DNA from: Loripinus fragilis
Taxonomy: Eukaryota; Mollusca; Bivalvia; Lucinida; Lucinidae
Reading direction: 5' to 3'
Assembly: GCA_964019695.1 (NCBI GenBank)
Contig: CAXHUL010000544.1
Coordinates: 248,001-312,000, forward strand
Length of the DNA: 64,000 nucleotides
Within the stretch, counting starts at the first letter, position 1, and the number at the start of each line of letters is the position of its first letter. Shown piece after piece: positions 1 to 14,404 of this stretch. A program made the translations under genes and the position numbers. Under the pieces are notes generated by a model, which was not told where the DNA came from, made no database searches, and was given only the letters and a program-made list of their open reading frames with translations.

Positions 1-3000
1 ACAGAAACAGGTATTGCAGAAATAGAACCCAATGAGACAGAAACAGGTATTGCAAGAATAGAATGAAATGAAACAGAAATAGGTATTGCAAGAACAGAAC
101 CCAATGAGACAGAAACAGGTATTGCAAGAATAGGACCCAATGAGACAGAAACAGGTATTGCAAGAATAGAACCCAATGAGACAGAAACAGGTATTGCAAG
201 AATAGAACCCAATGAGACAAAAACAGGTATTGCAAATATAGAACCCAATGAGACAGAAACAGGTATTGCAAGAATAGTACCCAATGAAACAGAAACAGGT
301 ATTGCAAGAATAGAACCCAATGAAACAGAAACAGGTATTACAAGAATAGAACCCAATGAAACAGAAACAGGTATTGCAAGAATAGGACCCAATGAGACAG
401 AAATTGGTATTGCAAGAATAGAACCCAATGAGACAGAAACAGGTATTGCAAGAATTGAACCCAATGAGACAGAAACAGGTATTGCAAGAAAAGAACCCAA
501 TAAGACAGAAACAGGCATTTCAAGAACAGAACCCAATGAGACAGAAACAGGTATTGCAAGAATAGAACCCAATGAGACAGAAACAGGTATTGCAAGAATA
601 GAACCCAATGAAACAGAAACAGGTATTGCAAGAATAGAACCTTATGAAAAAGAAAAAGGTTTTGCAAGAATAGAATCCAAAGAGACAGAAACAGGTATTG
701 CAGAAATAGAACCCAATGAGACAGAAACAGGTATTGCAAGAATAGAATGAAATGAAACAGAAATAGGTATTGCAAGAACAGAACCCAATGAGAAAGAAAC
801 AGGTATTGCAAGAAGAAAACCCATTTGAGACAGAAACAGGTATTGCAAGAATAGAACCCAATGAGACAGAAACAGGTATTGCAAGAATAGAACCCAATGA
901 GACAGAAACAGGTATTGCAAGAATAGAACCCAATGAAACAGAAACAGGTATTGCAAGAATAGAACCCAATGAAACAGAAACAGGTATTGCAAGAATAGAA
1001 CCCAATGAAACAGAAACAGGTATTACAAGAATAGAACCCAATGAAACAGAAACAGGTATTGCAAGAATAGAACCCAATGAGACAGAAACAGGTATTGCAA
1101 GAATAGAACTCAATGAAATAGATAGATGTATTGCAAGAATAGAACCCAATGAAACAGAAACAGGTATTACAAGAATAGAACCCAATGAAACAGAAACAGG
1201 TATTGCAAGAATAGGACCCAATGAGACAGATACAGGTATTGCAAGAATAGAACCCAATGAGACAGAAACAGGTATTGCAAGAATAGAACCCAATAAGACA
1301 GAAACAGGTATTGCAAGAACAGAACCCAATAAAACTGAAACAGGTATTATAAAAATAGAACACAATGAGACAGAAACAGGTATTGCAAGAATAGAACCCA
1401 ATGAAACAGTAACAGGTATTGCAAGAATAGAACCCAATGAGACAGAAACAGGTATTGCAAGAATAGAACCCAATGAAACAGAAACAGGTATTGCAATAAT
1501 AGAACCTAATGAAAAAGAAAAAGGTATTGCAAGAATAGAATCCAAAGAGACAGAAACAGGTATTGCAGAAAAAGAACCCAATGAGACAGAAACAGGTATT
1601 GCAAGAATAGAATGAAATGAAACAGAAATAGGTATTGCAAGAACAGAACCCAATGAGACAGAAACAGGTATTGCAAGAACAGAACCCAATGAGACAGAAA
1701 CAGGTATTGCAAGAATAGAACCCAATGAGACAGAAACAGGTATTGCAAGAATAGAACGTAATGAGACAGAAACAGGTATTGCAAGAATAGAACCCAATGA
1801 GAAGGAAACAGGTATTGCAAGAATAGAACCCAATGAGACAGAAACAGGTATTGCAAGAATAGAACCCAATGAAACAGAAACAGGTATTGCAAGAATAGAA
1901 CCTAATGAAAAAGAAAAAGGTATTGCAAGAATAGAATCCAAAGAGACAGAAACAGGTATTGCAAGAATAGAACCCAATGAAACAGAAACAGGTATTGCAA
2001 GAATAGAACCCAATGAGACAGAAACAGGTATTGCAAGAATAGAACCCAATAAAACAGAAACAGGTATTGCAAGAACAAAACCCAATGAGACAGAAACAGG
2101 TATTGCAAGAATAGAACCCAATGAACCCTATTCTTGCAATACCTGTTTCTGTCTCATTGGGTTCTGTTCTTGCAATAGGTATTGCAAGAATAGAATGAAA
2201 TGAAACAGAAATAGGTATTGCAAGAACAGAACCCAATGAGACAGAAACAGGTATTGCAAGAATAGGACCCAATGAGACAGAAACAGGTATTGCAAGAATA
2301 GAACCAAATGAGACAGAAACAGGTATTGCAAGAATAGAACCCAATGAGACAGAAACAGGTATTGCAAGAATAGAACCCAATGAGACAGAAACAGGTATTG
2401 CAAGAATAGAACCCAATGGAACAGAAACAGGTATTGCAAGAATAGAACCCAATGAAACAGAAACAGGTATTACAAGAATAGAACCCAATGAAACAGAAAC
2501 AGGTATTGCAAGAATAGGACCCAATGAGACAGAAATAGGTATTGCAAGAATAGAACCCAATGAGACAGAAACAGGTATTGCAAGAATAGAACCCAATGAG
2601 ACAGAAACAGGTATTGCAAGAATAGAAGCCAATGAAACAGAAACAGGTATTGCAAGAATAGAACCTAATGAAAAAGAAAAAGGTATTGCAAGAATAGAAT
2701 CCAAAGAGACAGAAACAGGTATTGCAGAAATAGAACCCAATGAGACAGAAACAGGTATTGCAAGAATAGAATGAAATGAAACAGAAATATGTATTGCAAG
2801 AACAGAACCCAATGAGACAGAAACAGGTATTGCAAGAATAGGACCCAATGAGACAGAAACAGGTATTGCAAGAATAGAACCCAATGAGACAGAAACAGGT
2901 ATTGCAAGAATAGAACCCAATGAGACAGAAACAGGTATTGTAAGAATAGAACCCAATGAGACAGAAACAGGTATTGCAAGAATAGAACCTAATGAGACAG

Positions 3001-4960
3001 AAACAGGTATTGCAAGAATAGAACCCAATGAAACAGAAACAGGTATTGCAAGAATAGAACCCAATGGGAAAGAAACAGGTATTGCAAGAATAGAACCCAA
3101 TAAAACAGAAACAGGTATTGCAAGAATGGAACCTAATGAAAAAGAAAAAAGTATTGCAAGAATAGAATCCAAAGAGACAGAAACAGGTATTGCAGAAAAG
3201 AACCCAATGAGACAGAAACAGGTATTGCAAGAATAGAATGAAATGAAACAGAAATAGGTATTGCAAGAACAGAACCCAATGAGACAGAAACAGGTATTGC
3301 AAGAATAGGACCCAATGAGACAGAAACAGGTATTGCAAGAATAGAACCCAATGAGACAGAAACAGGTATTGCAAGAATAGAACCCAATGAGACAGAAAAA
3401 GGTATTGCAAGAATAGAACCCAATGAGACAGAAACAGGTATTGCAAGAATAGAACCCAATGAAACAGAAATAGGTATTGCAAGAATAGAACCCAATGAAA
3501 CAGAAACAGGTATTGCAAGAATAGAACCCAATGAGACAGAAACAGGTATTGCAAGAATAGAACCCGATGAAACAGAAACAGGTATTGCAAGAATAGAACC
3601 TAATGAAAAAGAAAAAGGTATTGCAAGAATAGAATCCAAAGAGACAGAAACAGGTATTGCAGAAATAGAACCCAATGAGACAGAAACAGGTATTGCAAGA
3701 ATAGAATGAAATGAAACAGAAATAGGTATTGCAAGAACAGAACCCAATGAGACAGAAACAGGTATTGCAAGAATAGGACCCAATGAGACAGAAACAGGTA
3801 TTGCAAGAATAGAACCCAATGAGACAGAAACAGGTATTGCAAGAATAGAACCCAATGAGACAGAAACAGGTATTGTAAGAATAGAACCCAATGAGACAGA
3901 AACAGGTATTGCAAGAATAGAACCTAATGAGACAGAAATAGGTATTGCAAGAATAGAACCCAATGAAAGAGAAACAGGTATTGCAAGAATAGAACCCAAT
4001 GGGAAAGAAACAGGTATTGCAAGAATAGAACCCAATAAAACAGAAACAGGTATTGCAAGAATGGAACCTAATGAAAAAGAAAAAAGTATTGCAAGAATAG
4101 AATCCAAAGAGACAGAAACAGGTATTGCAGAAAAGAACCCAATGAGACAGAAACAGGTATTGCAAGAATAGAATGAAATGAAACAGAAATAGGTATTGCA
4201 AGAACAGAACCCAATGAGACAGAAACAGGTATTGCAAGAATAGGACCCAATGAGACAGAAACAGGTATTGCAAAAATAGAACCCAATGAGACAGAAACAG
4301 GTATTGCAAGAATAGAACCCAATGAGACAGAAACAGGTATTGCAAGAATAGAACCCAATGAGACAGAAACAGGTATTGCAAGAATAGAACCCAATGAAAC
4401 AGAAACAGGTATTGCAAGAATAGAACCCAATGAAACAGAAACAGGTATTACAAGAATAGAACCCAATGAAACAGAAACAAGTATTGCAAGAATAGGACCC
4501 AATGAGACAGAAATAGGTATTGCAAGAATAGAACCCAATGAGACAGAAGCAGGTATTGCAAGAATAGAACCCAATGAGACAGAAACAGGTATTGCAAGAA
4601 TAGAACCCAATGAAACAGAAACAGGCATTGCAAGAATAGAACCCAATGAGACAGAAACAGGTATTGCAAGAATAGAACCCAATGAGACAGAAACAGGTAT
4701 TGCAAGAATAGAACCCAATGAGACAGAAACAGGTATTGCAAGAATAGAACCCAATGAAACAGAAACAGGTATTGCAAGAATAGAACCCAATGAGACAGAA
4801 ACAGGTATTGCAAGAATAGAACCCAATGAGACAGAAACAGGTATTGCAAGGATAGAACCCAATGAAACAGAAACAGGTATTGCAAGAATAGAACCCAATG
4901 AGACAGAAACAGGTATTGCAAGAATAGAAAGCAATGAAACAGAAACAGGTATTGCAAGAA
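1..4960 (+). repeat. Segmental duplication inside satellite, copy 1 (partner 10157-13530)
   Basis: The variant pattern starting at position 1 reappears starting at 10157 (offset 10156), including rare units such as the AAACCCATTTGAGAC unit near 820 and 10974 and the micro-inversion near 2128 and 12212. The offset falls to 10084 just after the micro-inversion and to 8573 by about 4000, so copy 2 lacks about 2 and then about 42 units. The end points are approximate because flanking units are so alike. Confidence 0.8.
2128..2176 (-). repeat. 49-bp micro-inversion of the satellite
   Basis: About 1.4 units run in the opposite orientation to everything around them. The right joint reads CTTGCAATAGGTATTGCAAG, a near-perfect palindrome where the inverted piece meets the forward array. 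The left joint follows CCCAATGAAC. The same event, with the same joints, is present at 12212-12260. Confidence 0.9.
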
Positions 4961-7900
4961 TAGAACCTAATGAAAAAGAAAAAGGTATTGCAAGAATAGA
5001 ATCCAAATAGACAGAAACAGGTATTGCAGAAATAGAACCCAATGAGACAGAAACAGGTATTGGAAGAATAGAATGAAATGAAACAGAAATAGGTATTGAA
5101 AGAACAGAACCCAATGAGACAGAAACAGGTATTGCAAGAATAGGACCCAATGAGACAGAAACAGGTATTGCAAGAATAGAACCCAATGAGACAGAAACAG
5201 GTATTGCAAGAATAGAACCCAATGAGACAGAAACAGGTATTGCAAGAATAGAACCCAATTAAACAGAAACAGGTATTGCAAGAATAGAACCTAATGAAAA
5301 AGAAAAAGGTATTGCAAGAATAGAATCCAAAGAGACAGAAACAGGTATTGCAGAAATAGAACCCAATGAGACAGAAACAGGTATTGCAAGAATAGAATGA
5401 AATGAAACAGAAATAGGTATTGCAAGAACAGAACCCAATGAGACAGAAACAGGTATTGCAAGAATAGGACCCAATGAGACAGAAACAGGTATTGCAAGAA
5501 TAGAACCCAATGAGACAGAAACAGGTATTGCAAGAATAGAACCCAATGAGACAAAAACAGGTATTGCAAGAATAGAACCCAATGAGACAGAAACAGGTAT
5601 TGCAAGAATAGAACCCAATGAAACAGAAACAGGTATTGCAAGAATAGAACCCAATGAAACAGAAACAGGTATTACAAGAATAGAACCCAATGAAACAGAA
5701 ACAGGTATTGCAAGAATAGGACCCAATGAGACAGAAATAGGTATTGCAAGAATAGAACCCAATGAGACAGAAACAGGTATTGCAAGAATTGAACCCAATG
5801 AGACAGAAACAGGTATTGCAAGAAAAGAACCCAATAAGACAGAAACAGGTATTTCAAGAACAGAACCCAATGAGACAGAAACAGGTATTGCAAGAATAGA
5901 ACCCAATGAGACAGAAACAGGTATTGCAAGAATAGAACCCAATGAAACAGAAATAGGTATTGCAAGAATAGAACCTTATGAAAAAGAAAAAGGTATTGCA
6001 AGAATAGAACCCAATGAGACAGAAACAGGTATTGCAAGAATAGAATGAAATGAAACAGAAAGAGGTATTGCAAGAACAGAACCCAATGAGACAGAAACAG
6101 GTATTGCAAGAATAGGACCCAATGAGACAGAAACAGGTATTGCAAGAATAGAACCCAATGAGACAGAAACAGGTATTGCAAGAATATAACCCAATGAGAC
6201 AGAAACAGGTATTGCAAGAATAGAACCCAATGAAACAGAAACAGGTATTGCAAGAATAGAACCCAATGAGACAGAAATAGGTATTGCAAGAATAGAACCC
6301 AATGAGACAGAAACAGTTATTGCAAGAGTAGAACCCAATGGGACAGAAACAGGTATTGCAAGAAAAGAACCCAATAAGACAGAAACATGTATTTCAAGAA
6401 CAGAACCCAATGAGACAGAAACAGGTATTGCAAGAATAGAACCCAATGAGACAGAAACAGGTATTGCAAGAATAGAACCCAATGAGAAGGAAACAGGTAT
6501 TACAAGAATAGAACCCAATGAAACAGAAACAAGTATTGCAAGAATAGGACCCAATGAGACAGAAATAGGTATTGCAAGAATAGAACCCAATGAGACAGAA
6601 GCAGGTATTGCAAGAATAGAACCCAATGAGACAGAAACAGGTATTGCAAGAATAGAACCCAATGAAACAGAAACAGGCATTGCAAGAATAGAACCCAATG
6701 AGACAGAAACAGGTATTGCAAGAATAGAACCCAATGAGACAGAAACAGGTATTGCAAGAATAGAACCCAATGAGACAGAAACAGGTATTGCAAGAATAGA
6801 ACCCAATGAAACAGAAACAGGTATTGCAAGAATAGAACCCAATGAGACAGAAACAGGTATTGCAAGAATAGAACCCAATGAGACAGAAACAGGTATTGCA
6901 AGGATAGAACCCAATGAAACAGAAACAGGTATTGCAAGAATAGAACCCAATGAGACAGAAACAGGTATTGCAAGAATAGAAAGCAATGAAACAGAAACAG
7001 GTATTGCAAGAATAGAACCTAATGAAAAAGAAAAAGGTATTGCAAGAATAGAATCCAAATAGACAGAAACAGGTATTGCAGAAATAGAACCCAATGAGAC
7101 AGAAACAGGTATTGGAAGAATAGAATGAAATGAAACAGAAATAGGTATTGAAAGAACAGAACCCAATGAGACAGAAACAGGTATTGCAAGAATAGGACCC
7201 AATGAGACAGAAACAGGTATTGCAAGAATAGAACCCAATGAGACAGAAACAGGTATTGCAAGAATAGAACCCAATGAGACAGAAACAGGTATTGCAAGAA
7301 TAGAACCCAATTAAACAGAAACAGGTATTGCAAGAATAGAACCTAATGAAAAAGAAAAAGGTATTGCAAGAATAGAATCCAAAGAGACAGAAACAGGTAT
7401 TGCAGAAATAGAACCCAATGAGACAGAAACAGGTATTGCAAGAATAGAATGAAATGAAACAGAAATAGGTATTGCAAGAACAGAACCCAATGAGACAGAA
7501 ACAGGTATTGCAAGAATAGGACCCAATGAGACAGAAACAGGTATTGCAAGAATAGAACCCAATGAGACAGAAACAGGTATTGCAAGAATAGAACCCAATG
7601 AGACAAAAACAGGTATTGCAAGAATAGAACCCAATGAGACAGAAACAGGTATTGCAAGAATAGAACCCAATGAAACAGAAACAGGTATTGCAAGAATAGA
7701 ACCCAATGAAACAGAAACAGGTATTACAAGAATAGAACCCAATGAAACAGAAACAGGTATTGCAAGAATAGGACCCAATGAGACAGAAATAGGTATTGCA
7801 AGAATAGAACCCAATGAGACAGAAACAGGTATTGCAAGAATTGAACCCAATGAGACAGAAACAGGTATTGCAAGAAAAGAACCCAATAAGACAGAAACAG

Positions 7901-8543
7901 GTATTTCAAGAACAGAACCCAATGAGACAGAAACAGGTATTGCAAGAATAGAACCCAATGAGACAGAAACAGGTATTGCAAGAATAGAACCCAATGAAAC
8001 AGAAATAGGTATTGCAAGAATAGAACCTTATGAAAAAGAAAAAGGTATTGCAAGAATAGAACCCAATGAGACAGAAACAGGTATTGCAAGAATAGAATGA
8101 AATGAAACAGAAAGAGGTATTGCAAGAACAGAACCCAATGAGACAGAAACAGGTATTGCAAGAATAGGACCCAATGAGACAGAAACAGGTATTGCAAGAA
8201 TAGAACCCAATGAGACAGAAACAGGTATTGCAAGAATATAACCCAATGAGACAGAAACAGGTATTGCAAGAATAGAACCCAATGAAACAGAAACAGGTAT
8301 TGCAAGAATAGAACCCAATGAGACAGAAATAGGTATTGCAAGAATAGAACCCAATGAGACAGAAACAGTTATTGCAAGAGTAGAACCCAATGGGACAGAA
8401 ACAGGTATTGCAAGAAAAGAACCCAATAAGACAGAAACATGTATTTCAAGAACAGAACCCAATGAGACAGAAACAGGTATTGCAAGAATAGAACCCAATG
8501 AGACAGAAACAGGTATTGCAAGAATAGAACCCAATGAGAAGGA
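4440..8543 (+). repeat. Tandem duplication of a 2052-bp (57-unit) satellite block
   Basis: The block 4440-6491 is followed directly by a copy at 6492-8543. Rare markers repeat at exactly 2052 bp: an AAACAAGTATTG unit (about 4476 and 6528), a TATAACCC unit (about 6186 and 8238), an ACAGTTATTGCAAGAGTAG unit (about 6313 and 8365) and a stop-creating TTAAACAG unit (about 5259 and 7311). The near-identity implies a recent event; 2052 is exactly 57 units. Confidence 0.85.
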
Positions 8544-10156
8544 AACAGGTATTGCAAGAATAGAACCCAATAAGACAGAAACAGGTATTGCAAGAATAGA
8601 ACCCAATGAAACAGAAACAGGTATTGCAAGAATAGAACCTAATGAGACAGAAACAGGTAATGCAAGAATAGAACCTAATGAGACAGAAACAGGTATTGCA
8701 AGAATAGAACCCAATGAGACAGAAACAGGTATTGCAAGAATAGAACCCAATGAGACAGAAACAGGTATTGCAAGAATAGAACCCAATGAAACAGAAACAG
8801 GTATTGCAAGAATAGAACCCAATGAGACAGAAACAGGTATTGCAAGAATAGAACCCAATGAAACAGAAACAGGTATTACAAGAATAGAACCCAATGAAAC
8901 AGAAACAGGTATTGCAAGAATAGGACCCAATGAGACAGAAATAGGTATTGCAAGAATAGAACCCAATGAGACAGAAACAGGTATTGCAAGAATTGAACCC
9001 AATGAGACAGAAACAGGAATTGCAAAAAAAGAACCAAATAAGACAGAAACAGGTATTTCAAGAACAGAACCCAATGAGACAGAAACAGGTATTGCAAGAA
9101 TAGAACCCAATGAGACAGAAACAGGTATTGCAAGAATAGAACCCAATGAAACAGAAACAGGTATTGCAAGAATAGAACCTTATGAAAAAGAAAAAGGTAT
9201 TGCAAGAATAGAACCCAATGAGACAGAACAGGTATTGCAAGAATAGAACCCAATGAAACAGAATCAGGTATTGCAAGAATTGAACCCAATGAGACAGAAA
9301 CAGGTATTGCAAGAATAGAACCCAATGAGACAGAAACAGGTATTGCAAGAACAGAACCCAATGAGACAGAAACAGGTATTGCAAGAATAGAACCCAATGA
9401 GACAGAAACAGGTATAGCAAAGATAGAACCCAATAAGACAGAAACAGGTATTGCAAGAACAGAACTCAATGAGACAGAAACAGGTATTGCAAGAATAGAA
9501 CCCAATGAAACAGAAACAGGTATTGCAAGAATAGAACCCAATGAAACAGAGACAGGTATTGCAAGAATAGAACCCAATGAGACAGAAACAGGTATTGCAA
9601 GAATAGAACCCAATGAAACAGAAACAGGTATTGCAAGAATAGAACCTAATGAAAAAGAAAAAGGTATTGCAAGAATTGAATCCAAAGAGACAGAAACAGG
9701 TATTGCAGAAATAGAACCCAATGAGACAGAAACAGGTATTGCAAGAATAGAATGAAATGAAACAGAAATAGGTATTGCAAGAACAGAACCCAATGAGCAG
9801 AAACAGGTATTGCAAGAATATGACCCAATGAGACAGAAACAGGTATTGCAAGAATAGAACCCAATGAGACAGAAACATGTATTGCAAGAATAGAACCCAA
9901 TGAGACAGAAACAGGTATTGCAAGAATAGAACCCAATGAGACAGAAACAGGTATTGCAAGAATAGAACCCAATAAGACAGAAACAGGTATTGCAAGAATA
10001 GAACCCAATGAGACAGAAACAGGTATTGCAAGAATAGAACCCAATGAGACAGAAACAGGTATTGCAAGAATAGAACCCAATTAAACAGAAACAGGTATTG
10101 CAAGAATAGAACCTAATGAAAAAGAAAAAGGTATTGCAAGAATAGAATCCAAAGAG

Positions 10157-13100
10157 ACAGAAACAGGTATTGCAGAAATAGAACCCAATGAGACAGAAAC
10201 AGGTACTGCAAGAATAGAATGAAATGAAACAGAAATAGGTATTGCAAGAACAGAACCCAATGAGACAGAAACAGGTATTGCAAGAATAGGACCCAATGAG
10301 ACAGAAACAGGTATTGCAAGAATAGAACCCAATGAGACAGAAACAGGTATTGCAAATCTAGAACCCAATGAGACAAAAACAGGTATTGCAAATATAGAAC
10401 CCAATGAGACAGAAACAGGTATTGCAAGAATAGAACCCAATGAAACAGAAACAGGTATTGCAAGAATAGAACCCAATGAAACAGAAACAGGTATTACAAG
10501 AATAGAACCCAATGAGACAGAAACAGGTATTGCAAGAATAGGACCCAATGAGACAGAAATTGGTATTGCAAGAATAGAACCCAATGAGACAGAAACAGGT
10601 ATTGCAAGAATTGAACCCAATGAGACAGAAACAGGTATTGCAAGAAAAGAACCCAATAAGACAGAAACAGGTATTTCAAGAACAGAACCCAATGAGACAG
10701 AAACAGGTATTGCAAGAATAGAACCCAATGAGACAGAAACAGGTATTGCAAGAATAGAACCCAATGAAACAGAAACAGGTATTGCAAGAATAGAACCTTA
10801 TGAAAAAGAAAAAGGTATTGCAAGAATAGAATCCAAAGAGACAGAAACAGGTATTGCAGAAATAGAACCCAATGAGACAGAAACAGGTATTGCAAGAATA
10901 GAATGAAATGAAACAGAAATAGGTATTGCAAGAACAGAACCCAATGAGAAAGAAACAGGTATTGCAAGAAGAAAACCCATTTGAGACAGAAACAGGTATT
11001 GCAAGAATAGAACCCAATGAGACAGAAACAGGTATTGCAAGAATAGAACCCAATGAGACAGAAACAGGTATTGCAAGAATAGAACCCAATGAAACAGAAA
11101 CAGGTATTGCAAGAATAGAACCCAATGAAACAGAAACAGGTATTGCAAGAATAGAACCCAATGAAACAGAAACAGGTATTACAAGAATAGAACCCAATGA
11201 AACAGAAACAGGTATTGCAAGAATAGAACCCAATGAGACAGAAACAGGTATTGCAAGAATAGAACTCAATGAAATAGATAGATGTATTGCAAGAATAGAA
11301 CCCAATGAAACAGAAACAGGTATAACAAGAATAGAACCCAATGAAACAGAAACAGGTATTGCAAGAATAGGACCCAATGAGACAGAAACAGGTATTGCAA
11401 GAATAGAACCCAATGAGTCAGAAACAGGTATTGCAAGAATAGAACCCAATAAGACAGAAACAGGTATTGCAAGAACAGAACCCAATAAAACTGAAACAGG
11501 TATTATAAAAATAGAACACAATGAGACAGAAACAGGTATTGCAAGAATAGAACCCAATGAAACAGAAACAGGTATTGCAAGAATAGAACCCAATGAGACA
11601 GAAACAGGTATTGCAAGAATAGAACCCAATGAAACAGAAACAGGTATTGCAATAATAGAACCTAATGAAAAAGAAAAAGGTATTGCAAGAATAGAATCCA
11701 AGGAGACAGAAACAGGTATTGCAGAAAAAGAACCCAATGAGACAGAAACAGGTATTGCAAGAATAGAATGAAATGAAACAGAAATAGGTATTGCAAGAAC
11801 AGAACCCAATGAGACAGAAACAGGTATTGCAAGAACAGAACCCAATGAGACAGAAACAGGTATTGCAAGAATAGAACCCAATGAGAAGGAAACAGGTATT
11901 GCAAGAATAGAACCCAATGAGACAGAAACAGGTATTGCAAGAATAGAACCCAATGAAACAGAAACAGGTATTGCAAGAATAGAACCTAATGAAAAAGAAA
12001 AAGGTATTGCAAGAATAGAATCCAAAGAGACAGAAACAGGTATTGCAAAAATAGAACCCAATGAAACAGAAACAGGTATTGCAAGAATAGAACCCAATGA
12101 GACAGAAACAGGTATTGCAAGAATAGAACCCAATAAAACAGAAACAGGTATTGCAAGAACAGAACCCAATGAGACAGAAACAGGTATTGCAAGAATAGAA
12201 CCCAATGAACCCTATTCTTGCAATACCTGTTTCTGTCTCATTGGGTTCTGTTCTTGCAATAGGTATTGCAAGAATAGAATGAAATGAAACAGAAATAGGT
12301 ATTGCAAGAACAGAACCCAATGAGACAGAAACAGGTATTGCAAGAATAGGACCCAATGAGACAGAAACAGGTATTGCAAGAATAGAACCCAATGAGACAG
12401 AAACAGGTATTGCAAGAATAGAACCCAATGAGACAGAAACAGGTATTGTAAGAATAGAACCCAATGAGACAGAAACAGGTATTGCAAGAATAGAACCTAA
12501 TGAGACAGAAACAGGTATTGCAAGAATAGAACCCAATGAAACAGAAACAGGTATTGCAAGAATAGAACCCAATGGGAAAGAAACAGGTATTGCAAGAATA
12601 GAGCCCAATAAAACAGAAACAGGTATTGCAAGAATGGAACCTAATGAAAAAGAAAAAAGTATTGCAAGAATAGAATCCAAAGAGACAGAAACAGGTATTG
12701 CAGAAAAGAACCCAATGAGACAGAAACAGGTATTGCAAGAATAGAATGAAATGAAACAGAAATAGGTATTGCAAGAACAGAACCCAATGAGACAGAAACA
12801 GGTATTGCAAGAATAGGACCCAATGAGACAGAAACAGGTATTGCAAGAATAGAACCCAATGAGACAGAAACAGGTATTGCAAGAATAGAACCCAATGAGA
12901 CAGAAACAGGTATTGCAAGAATAGAACCCAATGAGACAGAAACAGGTATTGCAAGAATAGAACCCAATGAAACAGAAACAGGTATTGCAAGAATAGAACC
13001 CAATGAAACAGAAACAGGTATTACAAGAATAGAACCCAATGAAACAGAAACAAGTATTGCAAGAATAGGACCCAATGAGACAGAAATAGGTATTGCAAGA

Positions 13101-13530
13101 ATAGAACCCAATGAGACAGAAACAGGTATTGCAAGAATAGAACCCAATGAGACAGAAACAGGTATTGCAAGAATAGAACCCAATGAAACAGAAACAGGCA
13201 TTGCAAGAATAGAACCCAATGAGACAGAAACAGGTATTGCAAGAATAGAACCCAATGAGACAGAAACAGGTATTGCAAGAATAGAACCCAATGAGACAGA
13301 AACAGGTATTGCAAGAATAGAACCCAATGAAACAGAAACAGGTATTGCAAGAATAGAACCCAATGAGACAGAAACAGGTATTGCAAGAATAGAACCCAAT
13401 GAGACAGAAACAGGTATTGCAAGGATAGAACCCAATGAAACAGAAACAGGTATTGCAAGAATAGAACCCAATGAGACAGAAACAGGTATTGCAAGAATAG
13501 AAAGCAATGAAACAGAAACAGGTATTGCAA
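10157..13530 (+). repeat. Segmental duplication inside satellite, copy 2 (partner 1-4960)
   Basis: This is the shorter copy of the block at 1-4960. It preserves the order of diagnostic variant units, including the pair of units reading AACTCAATGAAATAGATAG near 11263, but has lost about 44 units in two steps. A third, partial copy of the start of this block lies at about 23460-24000, at offset 22840 from copy 1, and also carries the CCCATTTGAGAC variant. Confidence 0.75.
12212..12260 (-). repeat. 49-bp micro-inversion of the satellite, duplicate
   Basis: Both joints are identical to those of the inversion at 2128-2176. Its presence in both copies of the 10-kb segmental duplication shows the inversion is older than the duplication. 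Confidence 0.9.
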
Positions 13531-14404
13531 GAATAGAACCTAATGAAAAAGAAAAAGGTATTGCAAGAATAGAATCCAAATAGACAGAAACAGGTATTGC
13601 AGAAATAGAACCCAATGAGACAGAAACAGGTATTGGAAGAATTGAATGAAATGAAACAGAAATAGGTATTGAAAGAACAGAACCCAATGAGACAGAAACA
13701 GGTATTGCAAGAACAGAACCCAATGAGACAGAAACAGGTATTGCAAGAATAGGACCCAATGAGACAGAAACAGATATTGCAAGAATAGAACCCAATGAGA
13801 CAGAAACAGGTATTGCAAGAATAGAACCCAATGAGACAAAAACAGGTATTGCAACAATAGAACCCAATGAGACAGAAACAGGTATTGCAAGAATAGAACC
13901 CAATGAAACAGAAACAGGTATTGCAAGAATAGAACCCAATGAAACAGAAACAGGTATTACAAGAATAGAACCCAATGAAACAGAAACAGGTATTGCAAGA
14001 ATAGTACCCAATGAAACAGAAACAGGTATTGCAAGAATAGAACCCAATGAAACAGAAACAGGTATTGCAAGAATAGAATGAAATGAGACAGAAACAGGTA
14101 TTGCAAGAATAGAACCCAATGAAACAGAAACAGGTATTGCAAGAATGGAACCCAATGAGACAGAAACAGGTATTGCAAGAATAGAACCCAATGAGAAAGA
14201 AACAGGTATTGCAAGAATAGAACCCAATGAAACAGAAACAGGTATTGCAAGAATAGTACCTAATGAAAAAGAAAAAGGTATTGCATGAATAGAATCCAAA
14301 GAGACAGAAACATGTATTGCAGAAATAGAACCCAATGAGACAGAAACAGGTATTGCAAGAATAGAATGAAATGAAACAGAAATAGGTATTGCAAGAACAG
14401 AACC

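Noticed and set aside
770..1615. Plus-strand open frame of the NETETGIARIEP repeat (also at 10926 and 20337)
   Set aside because: The frame is broken regularly by the TGA in the AATGAAATGAAACAG unit and appears wherever that unit is absent, so it is compositional.
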